NCBI RefSeq assembly: GCF_006542335.1
Contig: NZ_CP032485.1
Location: 62,001 to 126,000, forward strand
Length of the DNA: 64,000 nucleotides
Reading direction: 5' to 3'
Source: Neokomagataea tanensis
Lineage (GTDB): Bacteria > Pseudomonadota > Alphaproteobacteria > Acetobacterales > Acetobacteraceae
Shown: positions 26,072 through 36,673 of the stretch, piece after piece
Layout of the letters: each line of letters starts with the position of its first letter
How positions within the stretch are numbered: position 1 is the first letter of the stretch
The notes under the pieces: generated by a model
What the model was told of the DNA's origin: nothing
Databases searched by the model: none
Seen by the model: only the letters and a program-made list of their open reading frames with translations
Made by a program: the position numbers and the translations under genes

Positions 26072-29000
26072 TCAAACCTGCTCAGCGCGCTCAACACCCC
26101 GTACGGTACGCAAACGCTCTGCCAAGCGTGGTGTAACACGGTAGGCCCCCGGAAGCGCGATTTCTACATCCCGCGTCTCCGCCAATGACGGCAATAACGT
26201 GACCTTCCCTCTACCACCTCGCATATCGCTCAAAAGCGCTGATAATGCTGGCAGTGTTCGCTCATCTTGGAGCCATACTCGTATCTCGCCTTGCTCCTCA
26301 GCAGCAGCTTGCTCCAAATCGACGACACTTTGAGCCGTTATGCGTAAAGCATCACCATCTAACTTTAGCTCAGCGCTCACCAACACAGCTTGTCCAGCCA
26401 CCAAAAGCTCACGACATGAGACGAGCGTTTCCGAAAACAACGTAACCTCACACGTCCCCGTACTATCAGAGAGGTTTACCCAGGCCATTTTCTTACCCGT
26501 GCGCGTGGGGCGTTCCTTTTTGTCGATGACACAGCCAGCAATTTTGACACGCGTGCTGCCTGCTTTTGCTGCCCCATCAAGTCCACTGGCCGGTGTGACT
26601 CCTAAGCGCCGAAGGACAGTTTTATAGGCGTCAAGTGGATGAGCACTCATGTGAAAACCCACAGCCGCCGCCTCAAGGGATAGACGCTCAAAATCCGGCC
26701 AAGGCTGCCCCTCTTTAAGCTTTAGTATTTCACGCTCCTGACCTGCGCCTCCAAACAAACCAGCTTGCCCCATTTTTTGCTCTTGGGCTTTTGCTTGAGC
26801 CCGGCGCAAAATAATTTCGGCACTCGCAAAGACCGTGTGTCTTTCCTTTAAAAGACTGTCAAAAGCCCCTGCTTTCGCAAGGCTTTCCAATTGTATTTTA
26901 TTAATGCTAGCCGCATCGGCACGTTCTGCGAAATCGGTCATATCCGCAAATGGCCTCTGCCCACGGGACGCAACCAGCGCCTCCATCGCCGCAGCGCCTA
27001 CCCGCTTTACGGCAGAGAGGGCGTAGCGAATACCTTGCGTGCCATCTTCGAGTGCTTCAATTGAAAAGTCAGCCATTGAGCGATTGATATCAACCGGTAA
27101 GACTTTAATTTTCATCCGGCGCGCCTCTTGGCATAGCGCTGCGAGTTTTTCGGTTTTTTCCCGCGCCAGAGACATACACCCTGCCAAAAATGCTACAGGG
27201 TGGTTCGCTTTCATCCAGGCTGTTTGATACGAGACGAGCGCATAAGCTGCCGCGTGGGATTTGTTGAACCCGTAATCTGCAAAGCGCGCCATAAGGTCAA
27301 AAACCTCAGTCGCCTTTTCCGGGGTAATGCCTCTCTTAGTGGCCCCTTCCGTAAAGATGGCGCGTTGTTTTTCCATCTCCGAGGCAATTTTCTTACCCAT
27401 AGCCCGGCGTAGCAAGTCAGCACCGCCAAGACTGTACCCGGCCATGCGCTGCGCAATTTGCATAACCTGTTCCTGATACACCATGATGCCATAGGTCTCG
27501 GACAGAATATCGCGGATTTCCTCGTGCGGTGGCTCCCAGGCCTCCCCATGCTTACGACGGCAGTAATCCGGAATATTCGCCATGGGTCCTGGGCGATAAA
27601 GCGACACGCCAGCAATCAAATCTTCTAATCGGCTAGCAGCCATTTGCTTAAGCATGTCACGCATGCCAGCACCTTCGAACTGGAACACACCTGCAGCATC
27701 GCCTCGGGCCAGCATTTCAAAGGTTTTTTTATCATCCAGCGGGATCCGTGAAAGATCAACCGTGATCCCTTGCTCCTTTAAGAAGTCCACACCCCGCTTG
27801 AGAATAGTCAGCGTCGTAAGGCCCAAGAAGTCGAACTTCACAAGACCCGCTTGTTCAACAAATTTCATGTTGAACTGTGTCACAAGCATATCGCTCTTTG
27901 GGTCTCGGTAGAGCGGCACCAACTCGACAAGTTCACGATCGCCTATCACTACACCCGCCGCATGGGTCGAAGCATGGCGGTAAAGACCTTCAAGCTGCTG
28001 TGCAATTTCGAGCAAACGCCTCAGTGCTTCATCGCTATCGCGCATTTCTTGCAGGCGCGGCTCACCTTCAATTGCTTGTGCCAATGTCACTGGCTTAGCG
28101 GGGTTGTTCGGAATCAACTCCGCAACGCGGTTCACCATCCCGTATGGCAGACCCAACACCCGTCCCACGTCACGCACTGCCGCCTTAGCTTGCAGCTTTC
28201 CGAATGTAATAATTTGCGCGACACGACTGCCACCATATTCCTCACGGACATAACGAATGACCTCGTCACGCCGGTCCTGACAAAAGTCGATATCAAAGTC
28301 AGGCATGGACACACGTTCGGGGTTCAAAAACCGCTCAAACAACAACCCAAAAGGAAGCGGATCAATATCTGTAATCGTCAGCGCATATGCGACCAAAGAC
28401 CCCGCACCCGACCCACGGCCAGGTCCTACGGGAATATCATGCGCCTTCGCCCACTGAATAAAGTCAGCAACGATCAAAAAATACCCCGGGAACCCCATAC
28501 CCGCGATAATGTCCAACTCGACCTGCAGCCGATCACGGTATTCGTCTCTTTGCTCATCGCTCAACGACATCGCTTCAAAGCGCGCATCCAGCCCTTCCTG
28601 AGCCATAGCGCGCAGTGTTTCGTCCTCTGTCGTTCCTTCACGGACTTTAGAACACACAGGCAAAAGTGGTTTGCGCGTTGTAGCTGCAATTGCGCATTTC
28701 TGCGCGATTACCAATGTGTTGTCACAAGCTTCAGGTAAGTCGTGGAATAGCGCACGCATCTGTTCAGGCGTTTTGAACCATGCCTCCGGTGAGACGTGCC
28801 AACGGTCCGTCTCAGCCATAGTCCGCCCCTGCGCGATACAGATCAGAGCGTCATGGGCTTCATGCATTTTAGGGTTAGGAAAGAAACACTCATTCGTAGC
28901 AACGAGAGGTATGTCCAGCTTGTCGGCCATGGCCACAAGAACATCCTCAATCCCGGCCTCTCCCGGCTCACCGTACCGGTTGAGTTCCACCGCTATATTG

Positions 29001-29494
29001 TCTGGGAAAAAACCAGCTAACCGCTCTAAGAGCGCTGCTGCTTCATCTCGTTGCTCATCCTCAATCATGCGATTGATAGGCCCGCGTTTTCCTCCGGTCA
29101 GAAGAAAAAGGCCATCTGCATGTTGACCTAAAACATCAACCGCAACTGTCGGATCCCCGGGGTCTCCGTTCAAGAAACCATGTGACGATAAAATTTGCAG
29201 GTTCGCTAGCCCGACCTCGTTACGCGCTAAAACGACCATAGGCTCGGACGGCGCACCCGGCTTCGTGCTCCGTGGTGGAAGAGATAGCTGACATCCCACA
29301 ATCGGCTGAACATTCTTGCCCTGAGCCGTCAGGGAAAACTCCAATGCCCCGAACAAATTCCCGCTATCTGTTAAGGCGACTGCGGGCATTTCATGCTGAA
29401 CAGCTAACCCGACAAGGTCAGGAATACGAATAGCGCCCTGACTCAATGAGTAGGCGGAGTGATTGCGGAGATGGACAAAAGCAGCATGCGACAT
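26072..29494 (-). CDS. dnaE: DNA polymerase III subunit alpha
   Basis: Replicative polymerase, 1140 residues, DnaE1 type. The PHP domain comes first (LRNHSAYSLSQGAIRIPDLV, the first His of a PHP site reading HSAYS). The palm has GPGRGSGAGSLVAYALTITDIDPL and MPDFDIDFCQDRRDEVIRY with catalytic Asp at about 399-403, then the third Asp region KFDFLGL. Fingers, helix-hairpin-helix and the OB fold (RVKIAGCVIDKKERPTRTGKKMAWVNLSD) complete it. The beta-clamp-binding motif is expected near residue 930 (QAGLFGG is a fair match). It is downstream of lolD in a long minus-strand run. Confidence 0.97.
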   Translation of the reverse strand: MSHAAFVHLRNHSAYSLSQGAIRIPDLVGLAVQHEMPAVALTDSGNLFGALEFSLTAQGKNVQPIVGCQLSLPPRSTKPGAPSEPMVVLARNEVGLANLQILSSHGFLNGDPGDPTVAVDVLGQHADGLFLLTGGKRGPINRMIEDEQRDEAAALLERLAGFFPDNIAVELNRYGEPGEAGIEDVLVAMADKLDIPLVATNECFFPNPKMHEAHDALICIAQGRTMAETDRWHVSPEAWFKTPEQMRALFHDLPEACDNTLVIAQKCAIAATTRKPLLPVCSKVREGTTEDETLRAMAQEGLDARFEAMSLSDEQRDEYRDRLQVELDIIAGMGFPGYFLIVADFIQWAKAHDIPVGPGRGSGAGSLVAYALTITDIDPLPFGLLFERFLNPERVSMPDFDIDFCQDRRDEVIRYVREEYGGSRVAQIITFGKLQAKAAVRDVGRVLGLPYGMVNRVAELIPNNPAKPVTLAQAIEGEPRLQEMRDSDEALRRLLEIAQQLEGLYRHASTHAAGVVIGDRELVELVPLYRDPKSDMLVTQFNMKFVEQAGLVKFDFLGLTTLTILKRGVDFLKEQGITVDLSRIPLDDKKTFEMLARGDAAGVFQFEGAGMRDMLKQMAASRLEDLIAGVSLYRPGPMANIPDYCRRKHGEAWEPPHEEIRDILSETYGIMVYQEQVMQIAQRMAGYSLGGADLLRRAMGKKIASEMEKQRAIFTEGATKRGITPEKATEVFDLMARFADYGFNKSHAAAYALVSYQTAWMKANHPVAFLAGCMSLAREKTEKLAALCQEARRMKIKVLPVDINRSMADFSIEALEDGTQGIRYALSAVKRVGAAAMEALVASRGQRPFADMTDFAERADAASINKIQLESLAKAGAFDSLLKERHTVFASAEIILRRAQAKAQEQKMGQAGLFGGAGQEREILKLKEGQPWPDFERLSLEAAAVGFHMSAHPLDAYKTVLRRLGVTPASGLDGAAKAGSTRVKIAGCVIDKKERPTRTGKKMAWVNLSDSTGTCEVTLFSETLVSCRELLVAGQAVLVSAELKLDGDALRITAQSVVDLEQAAAEEQGEIRVWLQDERTLPALSALLSDMRGGRGKVTLLPSLAETRDVEIALPGAYRVTPRLAERLRTVRGVERAEQV

Positions 29495-29534
29495 GCCGCA
29501 TCTTTAGCATGCCCTTACAAGACGGTGCAGCCGT

Positions 29535-30230
29535 TTATGCTGTTGGCGAGAGCTCATACGGCACGATCTTTCCGCCACGCAGCGTCACGGTCCGATCCAT
29601 TCTTGCAGCCAGTTCCGCGTTATGGGTCGCAATCAGAGCTGCTGCCCCCTCCTCCCTGACAATGCGCAACAGCTCAGCAAACACCTGATCAGACGTACCG
29701 GAATCAAGATTTCCCGTTGGTTCATCTGCCAAAATAATACGTGGCCGATTCGCTAATGCCCGAGCGATAGCTGCGCGCTGCTGCTCCCCCCCCGACATAC
29801 GGCCCGGCAAAGAGTCCAGACGGTGCCCAAGACCAAAACGCTCAAGCAAAGAAACAGCCCTTGCCTTGGCATCCCCTCTTGAAACGCCCGCAACGAGTTG
29901 CGGCAACATAACATTTTCAAGGGCTGTGAATTCACCAAGCAGATGGTGGAACTGATAAACAAAGCCTATTTCATCTCGACGCATGGCTGTCCGAGCGCTC
30001 TCTTTCCGCCCAATAACCTGCCCTGCAATCACAACCTCGCCCTCAGTCGGCGTCTCCAACAGGCCCGCTAAGTGCAAAAGCGTCGATTTACCCGTTCCAC
30101 TCGGTGCCACCAGCGCGACAATTTCTCCCGAGATCAGAGAAAAATCCGTGCCGGACAAAATTTCGAGCGTCTCGTCACCTGAGCGGAAACGCCGCACAAC
30201 GTTCTTTAATTCCAAAACGGCATTACTCAT
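29535..30230 (-). CDS. lolD: Lipoprotein-releasing ABC transporter ATPase LolD
   Basis: 231 residues from ATG 30230, which overlaps the lolC stop by eight bases. ATPase of the LolCDE-type complex that extracts lipoproteins from the inner membrane for LolA. Walker [13 protein letters not shown] (usually GxSGSGKS; here Ala precedes Pro-Ser-Gly), Q loop [19 protein letters not shown] ([14 protein letters not shown] is the LolD hallmark), signature [16 protein letters not shown], Walker [13 protein letters not shown] and H loop ATHN. The context with lolC settles the assignment over other ABC ATPases. Confidence 0.95.
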   Translation of the reverse strand: MSNAVLELKNVVRRFRSGDETLEILSGTDFSLISGEIVALVAPSGTGKSTLLHLAGLLETPTEGEVVIAGQVIGRKESARTAMRRDEIGFVYQFHHLLGEFTALENVMLPQLVAGVSRGDAKARAVSLLERFGLGHRLDSLPGRMSGGEQQRAAIARALANRPRIILADEPTGNLDSGTSDQVFAELLRIVREEGAAALIATHNAELAARMDRTVTLRGGKIVPYELSPTA

Positions 30231-31470
30231 GACGCAAAGCCTCAATCGGATCAGTTTTGGCAGCACGCCATGCCGGATAAATTGTTGCCAAAAGCGATAG
30301 CACCAAAGACATAACAATTACTTCGAACACCTGTGACCACACCAATTTAGCCGGTAAGCGTTCAAGAAAATACACTTCTGAATTGAACAAATTCGTTCCA
30401 GTGAGTGACTGTAATGCCTGACGGATGCGCTCAATGTTCAATGCAAAAGCAATACCGAGAATTGATCCTGCCAGCGTACCGACAACCCCGACGAATGCGC
30501 CGCACATCAAGAAAATACGCATGATTGCACCGCGGCTTGCACCTAAAGTCCGCAGAACCGCAATATCGCGTGTCTTGTCCTTAACCATCATGATCAAAGA
30601 CGAGATGACGTTAAAAGCAGCAACCAAAATAATTAGGGTTAAAATCAGAAACATCACGTTCTGCTCGACCGTCACAGCATCCAGAAAGCCATTGGCGCTC
30701 TGTGTCCAATCCAATACCCGCAAGCGAGGGTCATCCAAACGCGTCGCAATTGCCTGTCGTGTAGGTTGAACATGCGTCGGGTCATCCGTCGAAACTTGTA
30801 TCAACGATACCGCGTCGCCAAGCATCTGAAATTTCTGAGCCGCATCAATGGGAGCTAGAACTACATTTGCGTTGTAGTCATTCCAATTTGCATCAAACAC
30901 AACCGCAACATGGTACTGTTTTGCCCTAGGCATAGTACCAAACGGCGTAGCCTGCCCATCCGCAGATAACAATGTTAGCGGTGAGCCGACCGTCAAACCT
31001 GCACGCTCTGCCAGCGTGACACCGATAGCTACGGCATCATCGCCTTTAAAACTTTCCAAACTGCCAGATATGATGCCGCCGCTTAGCGCTTTCCAATTTT
31101 GAAAATCGCTCTGGGCAATACCCTGCAATTGCGCACCCGTAGAGTAGCGTCCCGCTTCAACAAGAACTGTACCCTGCGTCATCGCAATAGCGGACTGAAC
31201 ACCCTTTACCTGACGGATGGCAGCAACATCGTTTTTGTAGTCCGTGATCGGCCGTCCGTAACCATACACAGTGAGGTCACCATGCAGGCCCAGAATACGG
31301 CCCATCAAGTCAGCTTTAAACCCGTTCATCACTGACATAACAATGATGAGAGTAGCCACTCCAAGCGCAATCCCGATTAACGAGAAAATGGCAATAATGG
31401 ACGCAAACCGTTCACCTTTGCGGGCGCGCAAATAGCGCCCCGCAACCATACGCTCGAAGCGGCCAAACAT
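30223..31470 (-). CDS. lolC: Lipoprotein-releasing permease (LolC/LolE type)
   Basis: 415 residues. Four transmembrane helices: one near 25-50 ([29 protein letters not shown]), then three after residue 270 ([45 protein letters not shown] and [21 protein letters not shown]), with a large periplasmic domain between and an FtsX-fold C-terminus ending DPIEALRHE. Only one permease gene is present, as is usual outside gammaproteobacteria, so a homodimer (LolF-like) is likely. Start and stop overlap proS and lolD, indicating an operon. Confidence 0.95.
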   Translation of the reverse strand: MFGRFERMVAGRYLRARKGERFASIIAIFSLIGIALGVATLIIVMSVMNGFKADLMGRILGLHGDLTVYGYGRPITDYKNDVAAIRQVKGVQSAIAMTQGTVLVEAGRYSTGAQLQGIAQSDFQNWKALSGGIISGSLESFKGDDAVAIGVTLAERAGLTVGSPLTLLSADGQATPFGTMPRAKQYHVAVVFDANWNDYNANVVLAPIDAAQKFQMLGDAVSLIQVSTDDPTHVQPTRQAIATRLDDPRLRVLDWTQSANGFLDAVTVEQNVMFLILTLIILVAAFNVISSLIMMVKDKTRDIAVLRTLGASRGAIMRIFLMCGAFVGVVGTLAGSILGIAFALNIERIRQALQSLTGTNLFNSEVYFLERLPAKLVWSQVFEVIVMSLVLSLLATIYPAWRAAKTDPIEALRHE

Positions 31471-32786
31471 TAGACGATCCCGATACGCTTAAGCGCGTCT
31501 TCTACCGTAACCTCGACGCGTTCACCCGTGGCACGGCGCTTCAATTCAACAAGGCCATTTTTTGCACCACGCGGGCCGACAACAACCTGCCAAGGATGCC
31601 CCATCAGGTCTGCATCGTTGAACTTCACGCCTGCGCGTTCATCACGGTCATCATACATCAGATTGCTTGAGTCGCGTTCGTAAATCTCAGCGCACAAACG
31701 GTCACACGCCTCATCACCCGGGCGTAAATTCAAGATCGCAGCGCGGTACGGTGCAACGGAATCTGGCCAGATAATCCCGCCTTCATCATGAGAGGCTTCA
31801 ATAATTGCCCCCATCAAACGCGAGACACCAACGCCGTAAGAGCCCATATGTGGCGCTAACTTAGCACCGTCTGGCCCGACGACCTCAACACCCATAGACG
31901 CGGTATACTTCGTACCAAAGTAGAAAATATGCCCTACCTCAATACCACGTCCTTCACGGCGGCGCGTTTCAGGCACTTCAGCCCAAGCAGCTTCGTCATG
32001 CTTTTCGTCTGTAGCAGCATAATGCCCGGTAACCGTCTGGAAAAACTCTTCCAAGCTGGCATGGTCATCACAATCCACCGGACGGCTCAGCCAGTCCTGC
32101 TCTTCCAAAGCAGAATCGAAAAATACACCGCTCTCACCGGTTGGTGCCAGAACCAAGAATTCGTGGCTCAAATCGCCACCAATAGGGCCAGTATCTGCCA
32201 CCATCGGCACTGCACGAACCCCGAGGCGCTGGAAGATACGCAGATAAGACAGCATCATGCGTCGGTAGCTTGCCACCGCATCTTCGTATGATACGTCAAA
32301 AGAATAAGCGTCCTTCATGAGGAACTCACGCCCGCGCATCACGCCAAAACGTGGACGAACCTCATCACGGAACTTCCACTGAATGTGGTAAAGAGCTTTC
32401 GGCAAGTCTTTATAAGACTTGATCGCTGCTCCAAAAATATCCGTGATCATTTCCTCGTTGGTCGGCCCGTAGAGCAGGTCCCGGCCATGACGGTCTTGAA
32501 TACGCAGCATTTCCGGACCGTACGCATCGTAACGGCCAGAACGCTTCCACAATTCTGCAGATTGCAAAGTCGGCATCAGAAGTTCCTGCGCGCCGATTGC
32601 ATCCTGTTCTTCACGGACAATGTTTTCAATATTGCGCAGTACACGCAGGCCTGCTGGCAGCCACGCATAAATGCCGGAAGAGGTCTGACGAATCAGACCT
32701 GCCCGCAACATAAGACGGTGAGACGCAATCTGCGCTTCCGACGGAACTTCCTTCAGCGTAGGCTGAAATGCTTTACTCAAACGCAT
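31470..32786 (-). CDS. proS: Prolyl-tRNA synthetase, short alphaproteobacterial form
   Basis: 438 residues, lacking the insertion (editing) domain that makes E. coli ProRS 570 residues; this form is typical of alphaproteobacteria. Class II motifs: [36 protein letters not shown] (motif 1), [34 protein letters not shown] (motif 2) and [16 protein letters not shown] (motif 3). The C-terminal anticodon domain has [18 protein letters not shown]. Loss of cis-editing predicts reliance on a free-standing YbaK/ProX-type deacylase, not seen here. Stop and lolC start share TAATG. Confidence 0.97.
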   Translation of the reverse strand: MRLSKAFQPTLKEVPSEAQIASHRLMLRAGLIRQTSSGIYAWLPAGLRVLRNIENIVREEQDAIGAQELLMPTLQSAELWKRSGRYDAYGPEMLRIQDRHGRDLLYGPTNEEMITDIFGAAIKSYKDLPKALYHIQWKFRDEVRPRFGVMRGREFLMKDAYSFDVSYEDAVASYRRMMLSYLRIFQRLGVRAVPMVADTGPIGGDLSHEFLVLAPTGESGVFFDSALEEQDWLSRPVDCDDHASLEEFFQTVTGHYAATDEKHDEAAWAEVPETRRREGRGIEVGHIFYFGTKYTASMGVEVVGPDGAKLAPHMGSYGVGVSRLMGAIIEASHDEGGIIWPDSVAPYRAAILNLRPGDEACDRLCAEIYERDSSNLMYDDRDERAGVKFNDADLMGHPWQVVVGPRGAKNGLVELKRRATGERVEVTVEDALKRIGIV

Positions 32787-32801
32787 AACTTAAAAACTCT
32801 C

Positions 32802-34460
32802 TCAAACGCGCAGCAAATGAACGTCAACCAACGGACGCTTCTGCAACTTGCGCCCTAACGCCCGACGCAGAGCTGTGCGCGCGGCATCACGGAACAGTAG
32901 ATCATCTTCACGCAGTTCATCCGGAATTTCGTCAATCGCATCCGCAAACTCTTCACGAATACGCATGGTTTCCGGGTCATCAACTTCCAGCAAACCTGGA
33001 GCACTGATCTTCGGATTACCGATGACATAACCTTCGTCATCAACCGCAAAACTTGCCAGAACAATACCATTGAACAGCATTTTGCGGCGCGCAGCCAACA
33101 CACCACCAGTCATAGGCAGTAGGCGACCGCCATCCAGAGCCAAACGCCCCGTAGGTGCCGTGTCAACGATGCGCACTTCACCGGGTGACAGGTTTAGGAT
33201 ATCGCCATCTTCGAGCAAAATGGGTTCAGCGCCAGCTTCGCGCGCAAGTGCAGCATGAGCCGTAAGATGGCGCCACTCACCGTGTGTTGGGATGCTGTAT
33301 TTTGGCTTAACCAGATCATACAATACCCGCACGTCGCCGCCTGTAGCATGGCCAGACGTATGCACTTTTCCGTCACGATCCGTCAGGACGCGCACACCAC
33401 GGCGGGAAAGATTATCCTGCACGCCCATTACGGCCTGCTCATTGCCCGGAATGACACGCGAGCTATAGATAACCGTGTCGCCCTCACCTAACGAAATATG
33501 CGGATGTGTATCGCCAGCAATTCGAGATAGTGCGGAACGCGCTTCACCCTGACTGCCGGTGATAATCATCAGCAGATTATCGTCTTCAATATCCCGCGCA
33601 TCCTGCTCCGTAAGGAACGGCGGCAAGTCGGTAAAGTAACCACATTCGCGCGCCGCAGTCTCCAAATTACGGAGCGAACGACCTACGATCATTACCTCAC
33701 GGTTCGAAGCCAAAGCCGCTTTGGCAATGCTTTCTACACGCGCGACGTTACTAGCAAAGCATGTGACAGCAACGCGCCCTGTCAGCCCAGCTATCAACTC
33801 TGTCAGACCAACCCGTACATCCGCCTCGGACTCAGAGCGCCCCTCTTTCATGACGTTGGTGCTATCGCCCACCATCGCCAACACGCCCTCTTTCCCGAGG
33901 CGTTCAAATGTTTCCAGGTCCGTTTTGGGGCCAACAAGCGGATTTTCGTCCAGCTTCCAGTCCCCGGTGTGCACAATCAAGCCATGAGGTGTGCGTAACG
34001 CGATGGCCTGCGCTTCGGCGACGGAGTGGGTCACTGCGATAAATTGCAGGTCGAACGGGCCTACATTAAAACGTGATTCCGGCAGGACGACGTTGATTGG
34101 AACCTGATTAAGCAACCCCGCTTCATATAATTTGCGGCGCAACACTGCTCCAGCAAACGGCGTAACATAAACAGGGCACTGTAAATAAGGCCATAGATGC
34201 GCAACTGCACCCAAATGGTCTTCATGAGCATGCGTAATAACGAGGCCGCACAGGTTTCTACTGCGTTCAGCAATAAAAGAAGGGTCTGGCATCAAAACTT
34301 CTGCTTCAGGCGTATCATTGCCTGAAAACCCGATACCACAATCAATTGCCAACCAGTGTTCACGCCCATCTTGAGCGAGACGATAAAGGTTGAAATTCAT
34401 GCCAATTTCGCCCGTCCCACCCAAAGGCAGGAAGGACAAGCCGTCAGGCATATCCGTCAT
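32802..34460 (-). CDS. rnj: Ribonuclease J
   Basis: 552 residues. Metallo-beta-lactamase/beta-CASP RNase with 5'-3' exonuclease and endonuclease activity in mRNA and rRNA processing. Motifs: LGGTGEIGMNFNLY, HAHEDHLGA (zinc-binding, about residue 77), HTGDWKLDENPLVG, GDSTNVMKEGRSESE, TCFASNVARVESIAKAA, GSQGEARSALSRIA, HTSGHATGGDVRVLYDLVKPKYSIPTHGE. The C-terminal domain is shorter than in Bacillus RNase J1. AAGGA precedes the ATG. It lies between coaX and proS. Confidence 0.96.
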   Translation of the reverse strand: MTDMPDGLSFLPLGGTGEIGMNFNLYRLAQDGREHWLAIDCGIGFSGNDTPEAEVLMPDPSFIAERSRNLCGLVITHAHEDHLGAVAHLWPYLQCPVYVTPFAGAVLRRKLYEAGLLNQVPINVVLPESRFNVGPFDLQFIAVTHSVAEAQAIALRTPHGLIVHTGDWKLDENPLVGPKTDLETFERLGKEGVLAMVGDSTNVMKEGRSESEADVRVGLTELIAGLTGRVAVTCFASNVARVESIAKAALASNREVMIVGRSLRNLETAARECGYFTDLPPFLTEQDARDIEDDNLLMIITGSQGEARSALSRIAGDTHPHISLGEGDTVIYSSRVIPGNEQAVMGVQDNLSRRGVRVLTDRDGKVHTSGHATGGDVRVLYDLVKPKYSIPTHGEWRHLTAHAALAREAGAEPILLEDGDILNLSPGEVRIVDTAPTGRLALDGGRLLPMTGGVLAARRKMLFNGIVLASFAVDDEGYVIGNPKISAPGLLEVDDPETMRIREEFADAIDEIPDELREDDLLFRDAARTALRRALGRKLQKRPLVDVHLLRV

Positions 34461-34513
34461 CGTAAATCCTTACATTTTTCTTCAAAGAGAGACTATATCC
34501 ATGGCCAATCACT

Positions 34514-35311
34514 TTAAGCGCGACCGGAAGAATTTGTGCAGTCGGCAGACACATTGCGGTCTGCCAGGAGACGGAGGCCATCCAAGGTAAGATCCGGGGC
34601 CATCACGTCAAAAAGATCTGTGCCTTCAGAAAACAAGGGCGCCAGACCGCCCGTTGCGATCACTTGTGGGCGGTCATCCATTTCGTCTGCTATGCGGCGG
34701 ACAATTCCCTCGACCAAGCCGACATAACCCCAAAAAAGACCCGAACGCATCGCAATGCTTGTATTTCGGCCAATCACGGCAATAGGCCGTCCGATGCTCA
34801 TACGAGGCAAGCGCGCTGCGGCGCGATGCAAGGCCTCACTCGATAAATTAACACCCGGAGCAATTGCGCCGCCGCAATATTGGCCTTGCGCATTAATGAC
34901 ATCAAATGTCGTTGCCGTACCAAAATCAACAACAACAGCTGGACCACCAAAAAAATGTTTCGCGGCCAGACCATTTAGCCGTCTGTCAGCTCCAAGCTCA
35001 TCTGGATTATCAACTAGAACGTCGATTCCCCAGTCCAAGCGCGAATGAGCCACCAAGGGCTCGACCTTCAGCCATTTCCGGCAAAAACGTCTTAAGTCGT
35101 ATAAAGCTGCGGGAACTACGGTTCCGATTATGGCCCGTTCCACTTCAGCTGTGCTCAAACCAACTTGTCCAAGCAAACCATAAAACCAAACTGCGTATTC
35201 ATCAGCCGTGCGACTATCATTCGCAGAAATACGCCATTGCCCGCGCCATTCATTCCCGTCATGCAACGCAAACACAACGTTAGTATTACCTGAATCAATG
35301 ACGAGAAGCAC
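34514..35311 (-). CDS. coaX: Type III pantothenate kinase
   Basis: 265 residues. Phosphorylates pantothenate in CoA synthesis; the CoaX type is insensitive to CoA and needs a monovalent cation. ASKHA-fold motifs: [13 protein letters not shown] (phosphate 1, catalytic Asp), [14 protein letters not shown] (substrate loop), [14 protein letters not shown] (phosphate 2) and [25 protein letters not shown]. Start is GTG at 35311, 16 bases after the birA stop. The birA-coaX-rnj order is common in alphaproteobacteria. Confidence 0.95.
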   Translation of the reverse strand: MLLVIDSGNTNVVFALHDGNEWRGQWRISANDSRTADEYAVWFYGLLGQVGLSTAEVERAIIGTVVPAALYDLRRFCRKWLKVEPLVAHSRLDWGIDVLVDNPDELGADRRLNGLAAKHFFGGPAVVVDFGTATTFDVINAQGQYCGGAIAPGVNLSSEALHRAAARLPRMSIGRPIAVIGRNTSIAMRSGLFWGYVGLVEGIVRRIADEMDDRPQVIATGGLAPLFSEGTDLFDVMAPDLTLDGLRLLADRNVSADCTNSSGRA

Positions 35312-35327
35312 TCTATAGTCCGGCCCT

Positions 35328-36065
35328 TCAGCCCAGCAAGATTTCGCCGGTCACCACCGGAATGGTTTCACCGTTCGAACAAGTCAATAACAACCGCCCC
35401 ATCTGATCGAGGCCAGAGAATTCGCCCTCAATATAGATTTCACCGCGCCGAACTGCAAGACGATGCCCAACAGGGTGTGCAAGTTTCAACCATTCTGTAC
35501 GAACAGCGTCAAAACCGCCCTCAATCCACTCGGCGAAGCGTATATCAAGCGCGCCCCCTATTTTGCGCCCTAATTCTTCAACATCCCACACGCCGCCCAA
35601 ATCAGCCAACGCAGCCAGCTCACGCCCCGGTATCTCAGGCGCAGACGCGACATTAACCCCTATCCCGATAACAACCCAACCGTTCTGGCCCTCCGTCGTG
35701 CCACCGGTTTCGATCAGGATACCTGCTAATTTACGTTTATTGAGGAGGAGATCGTTCGGCCACTTCAACTGCAAAGAAGCCGAATTCAGGAAATGACCGC
35801 AATGTTCAGTAACCGCATCGTGTACGGCTAATGCTACCAAAAATGGGACAGCCATCAAAAAATCTTGAAAAGCATTTGGACGCAGCAAAAAAGAAATCGC
35901 CAGATTTCCGCCCGGATCGACCCATTGCCGGCCTCGCGTTCCACGGCCGCCAGTCTGGCGTAAAGCTTGAACCGCTATTTTATCTTGAGAACTGCTTTCG
36001 GCGTAGGATTTACACAAGTCCGATGTAGAGCCTAGCTCTTCATGGACTTCAAATTTCCAACTCAT
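35328..36065 (-). CDS. birA: Biotin-[acetyl-CoA-carboxylase] ligase, catalytic domain only
   Basis: 245 residues. Joins biotin to the carboxyl carrier protein via biotinyl-AMP. There is no N-terminal winged-helix domain, so it is an enzyme and not a repressor. Motifs: [24 protein letters not shown] (the adenylate-binding GRGRxGR-like loop, here GRGTRGR), [23 protein letters not shown] and [10 protein letters not shown] small C-terminal SH3-like domain follows (about 195-245). The ATG is 22 bases past the 3' end of tRNA-Val. Confidence 0.94.
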   Translation of the reverse strand: MSWKFEVHEELGSTSDLCKSYAESSSQDKIAVQALRQTGGRGTRGRQWVDPGGNLAISFLLRPNAFQDFLMAVPFLVALAVHDAVTEHCGHFLNSASLQLKWPNDLLLNKRKLAGILIETGGTTEGQNGWVVIGIGVNVASAPEIPGRELAALADLGGVWDVEELGRKIGGALDIRFAEWIEGGFDAVRTEWLKLAHPVGHRLAVRRGEIYIEGEFSGLDQMGRLLLTCSNGETIPVVTGEILLG

Positions 36066-36086
36066 CGCATGGTAACTTTAAGAAAA

Positions 36087-36161
36087 TGGTGGGCGATGAC
36101 GGGATTGAACCGCCGACCCTCTCGGTGTAAACGAGACGCTCTACCGCTGAGCTAATCGCCC
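36087..36161 (-). tRNA. tRNA-Val (anticodon TAC)
   Basis: 75 bases including an encoded CCA (36087-36089). The minus strand folds as a full cloverleaf: acceptor GGGCGAT/ATCGCCC, D stem GCTC/GAGC, anticodon stem TCTCG/CGAGA with loop TTTACAC (anticodon TAC, reads GUA and other Val codons), T arm GGCGG-TTCAATC-CCGTC. All stems pair perfectly. Confidence 0.97.
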
Positions 36162-36191
36162 TCAAAGTTTCCATGCCCTGAAGCAGTGAGA

Positions 36192-36228
36192 GGGTGTTTA
36201 GCACCCGGGTTGGGACTTGCCAACCCGG
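36192..36228 (-). other. Overlapping hairpins downstream of hupB
   Basis: A nine-base stem CCGGGTTGG/CCAACCCGG (36205-36213 with 36220-36228) and a five-base stem GGGTG/CACCC (36192-36196 with 36202-36206) share two bases and exclude each other. No T run follows on the minus strand. Probably the hupB mRNA 3' end or a processing site before tRNA-Val. Confidence 0.45.
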
Positions 36229-36251
36229 AAACTAAACTTTTTTGAAAAAAA

Positions 36252-36536
36252 TTAGCTTACTGCATCCTTCAGGCCCTTACCGGGCTTGAAACGAACAGAA
36301 GTAGACGCAGGAATATCGATCTCTTCGCCCGTACGCGGGTTGCGGCCCTTAGCTGCCTTACGCGTTGCGGTTACAAAGCTACCAAAGCCAACCAGACGTA
36401 CTTCTTGCTTGTTCGCTAGGGCGTTCTCGATCGTGCCGAATACTGCGTCAACGACTTCGCTCGCCTTTGCTTTGGGAAGCTCAGCGGCATCGGCAACAGC
36501 AGCAATCAGTTCTTGCTTGTTAAGGGGCTTCTCCAT
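36252..36536 (-). CDS. hupB: DNA-binding protein HU
   Basis: 94 residues; dimeric nucleoid protein that bends DNA. Full family pattern: NKQELIAAVADAAELPKAKASEVVDAVFGTIENALANKQEVRLVGFGSF, then the DNA-clasping arm TATRKAAKGRNPRTGEEIDIPASTSVRFKPGKGLKDAV. AAAGG stands before the ATG. It follows lon on the same strand, the common lon-hupB arrangement, with about 140 bases between that probably hold its own promoter. Confidence 0.97.
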   Translation of the reverse strand: MEKPLNKQELIAAVADAAELPKAKASEVVDAVFGTIENALANKQEVRLVGFGSFVTATRKAAKGRNPRTGEEIDIPASTSVRFKPGKGLKDAVS

Positions 36537-36673
36537 GGTGTGCCTTTCTGGTGTTGAGCCCCACCATCAAATGCTCAAAGCACCCGACGGTGGAAGCTAA
36601 ATTGGTTCGTGGCCGCACTATCAAAGCGCTTTCCGGCCGCGTCAACTCTAAGAATAACAGAAGATTGTCAGCG

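Noticed and set aside
36087..36161. Integration site for a mobile element at tRNA-Val
   Set aside because: No integrase, no direct repeat of the tRNA 3' end and no compositional shift on either side.
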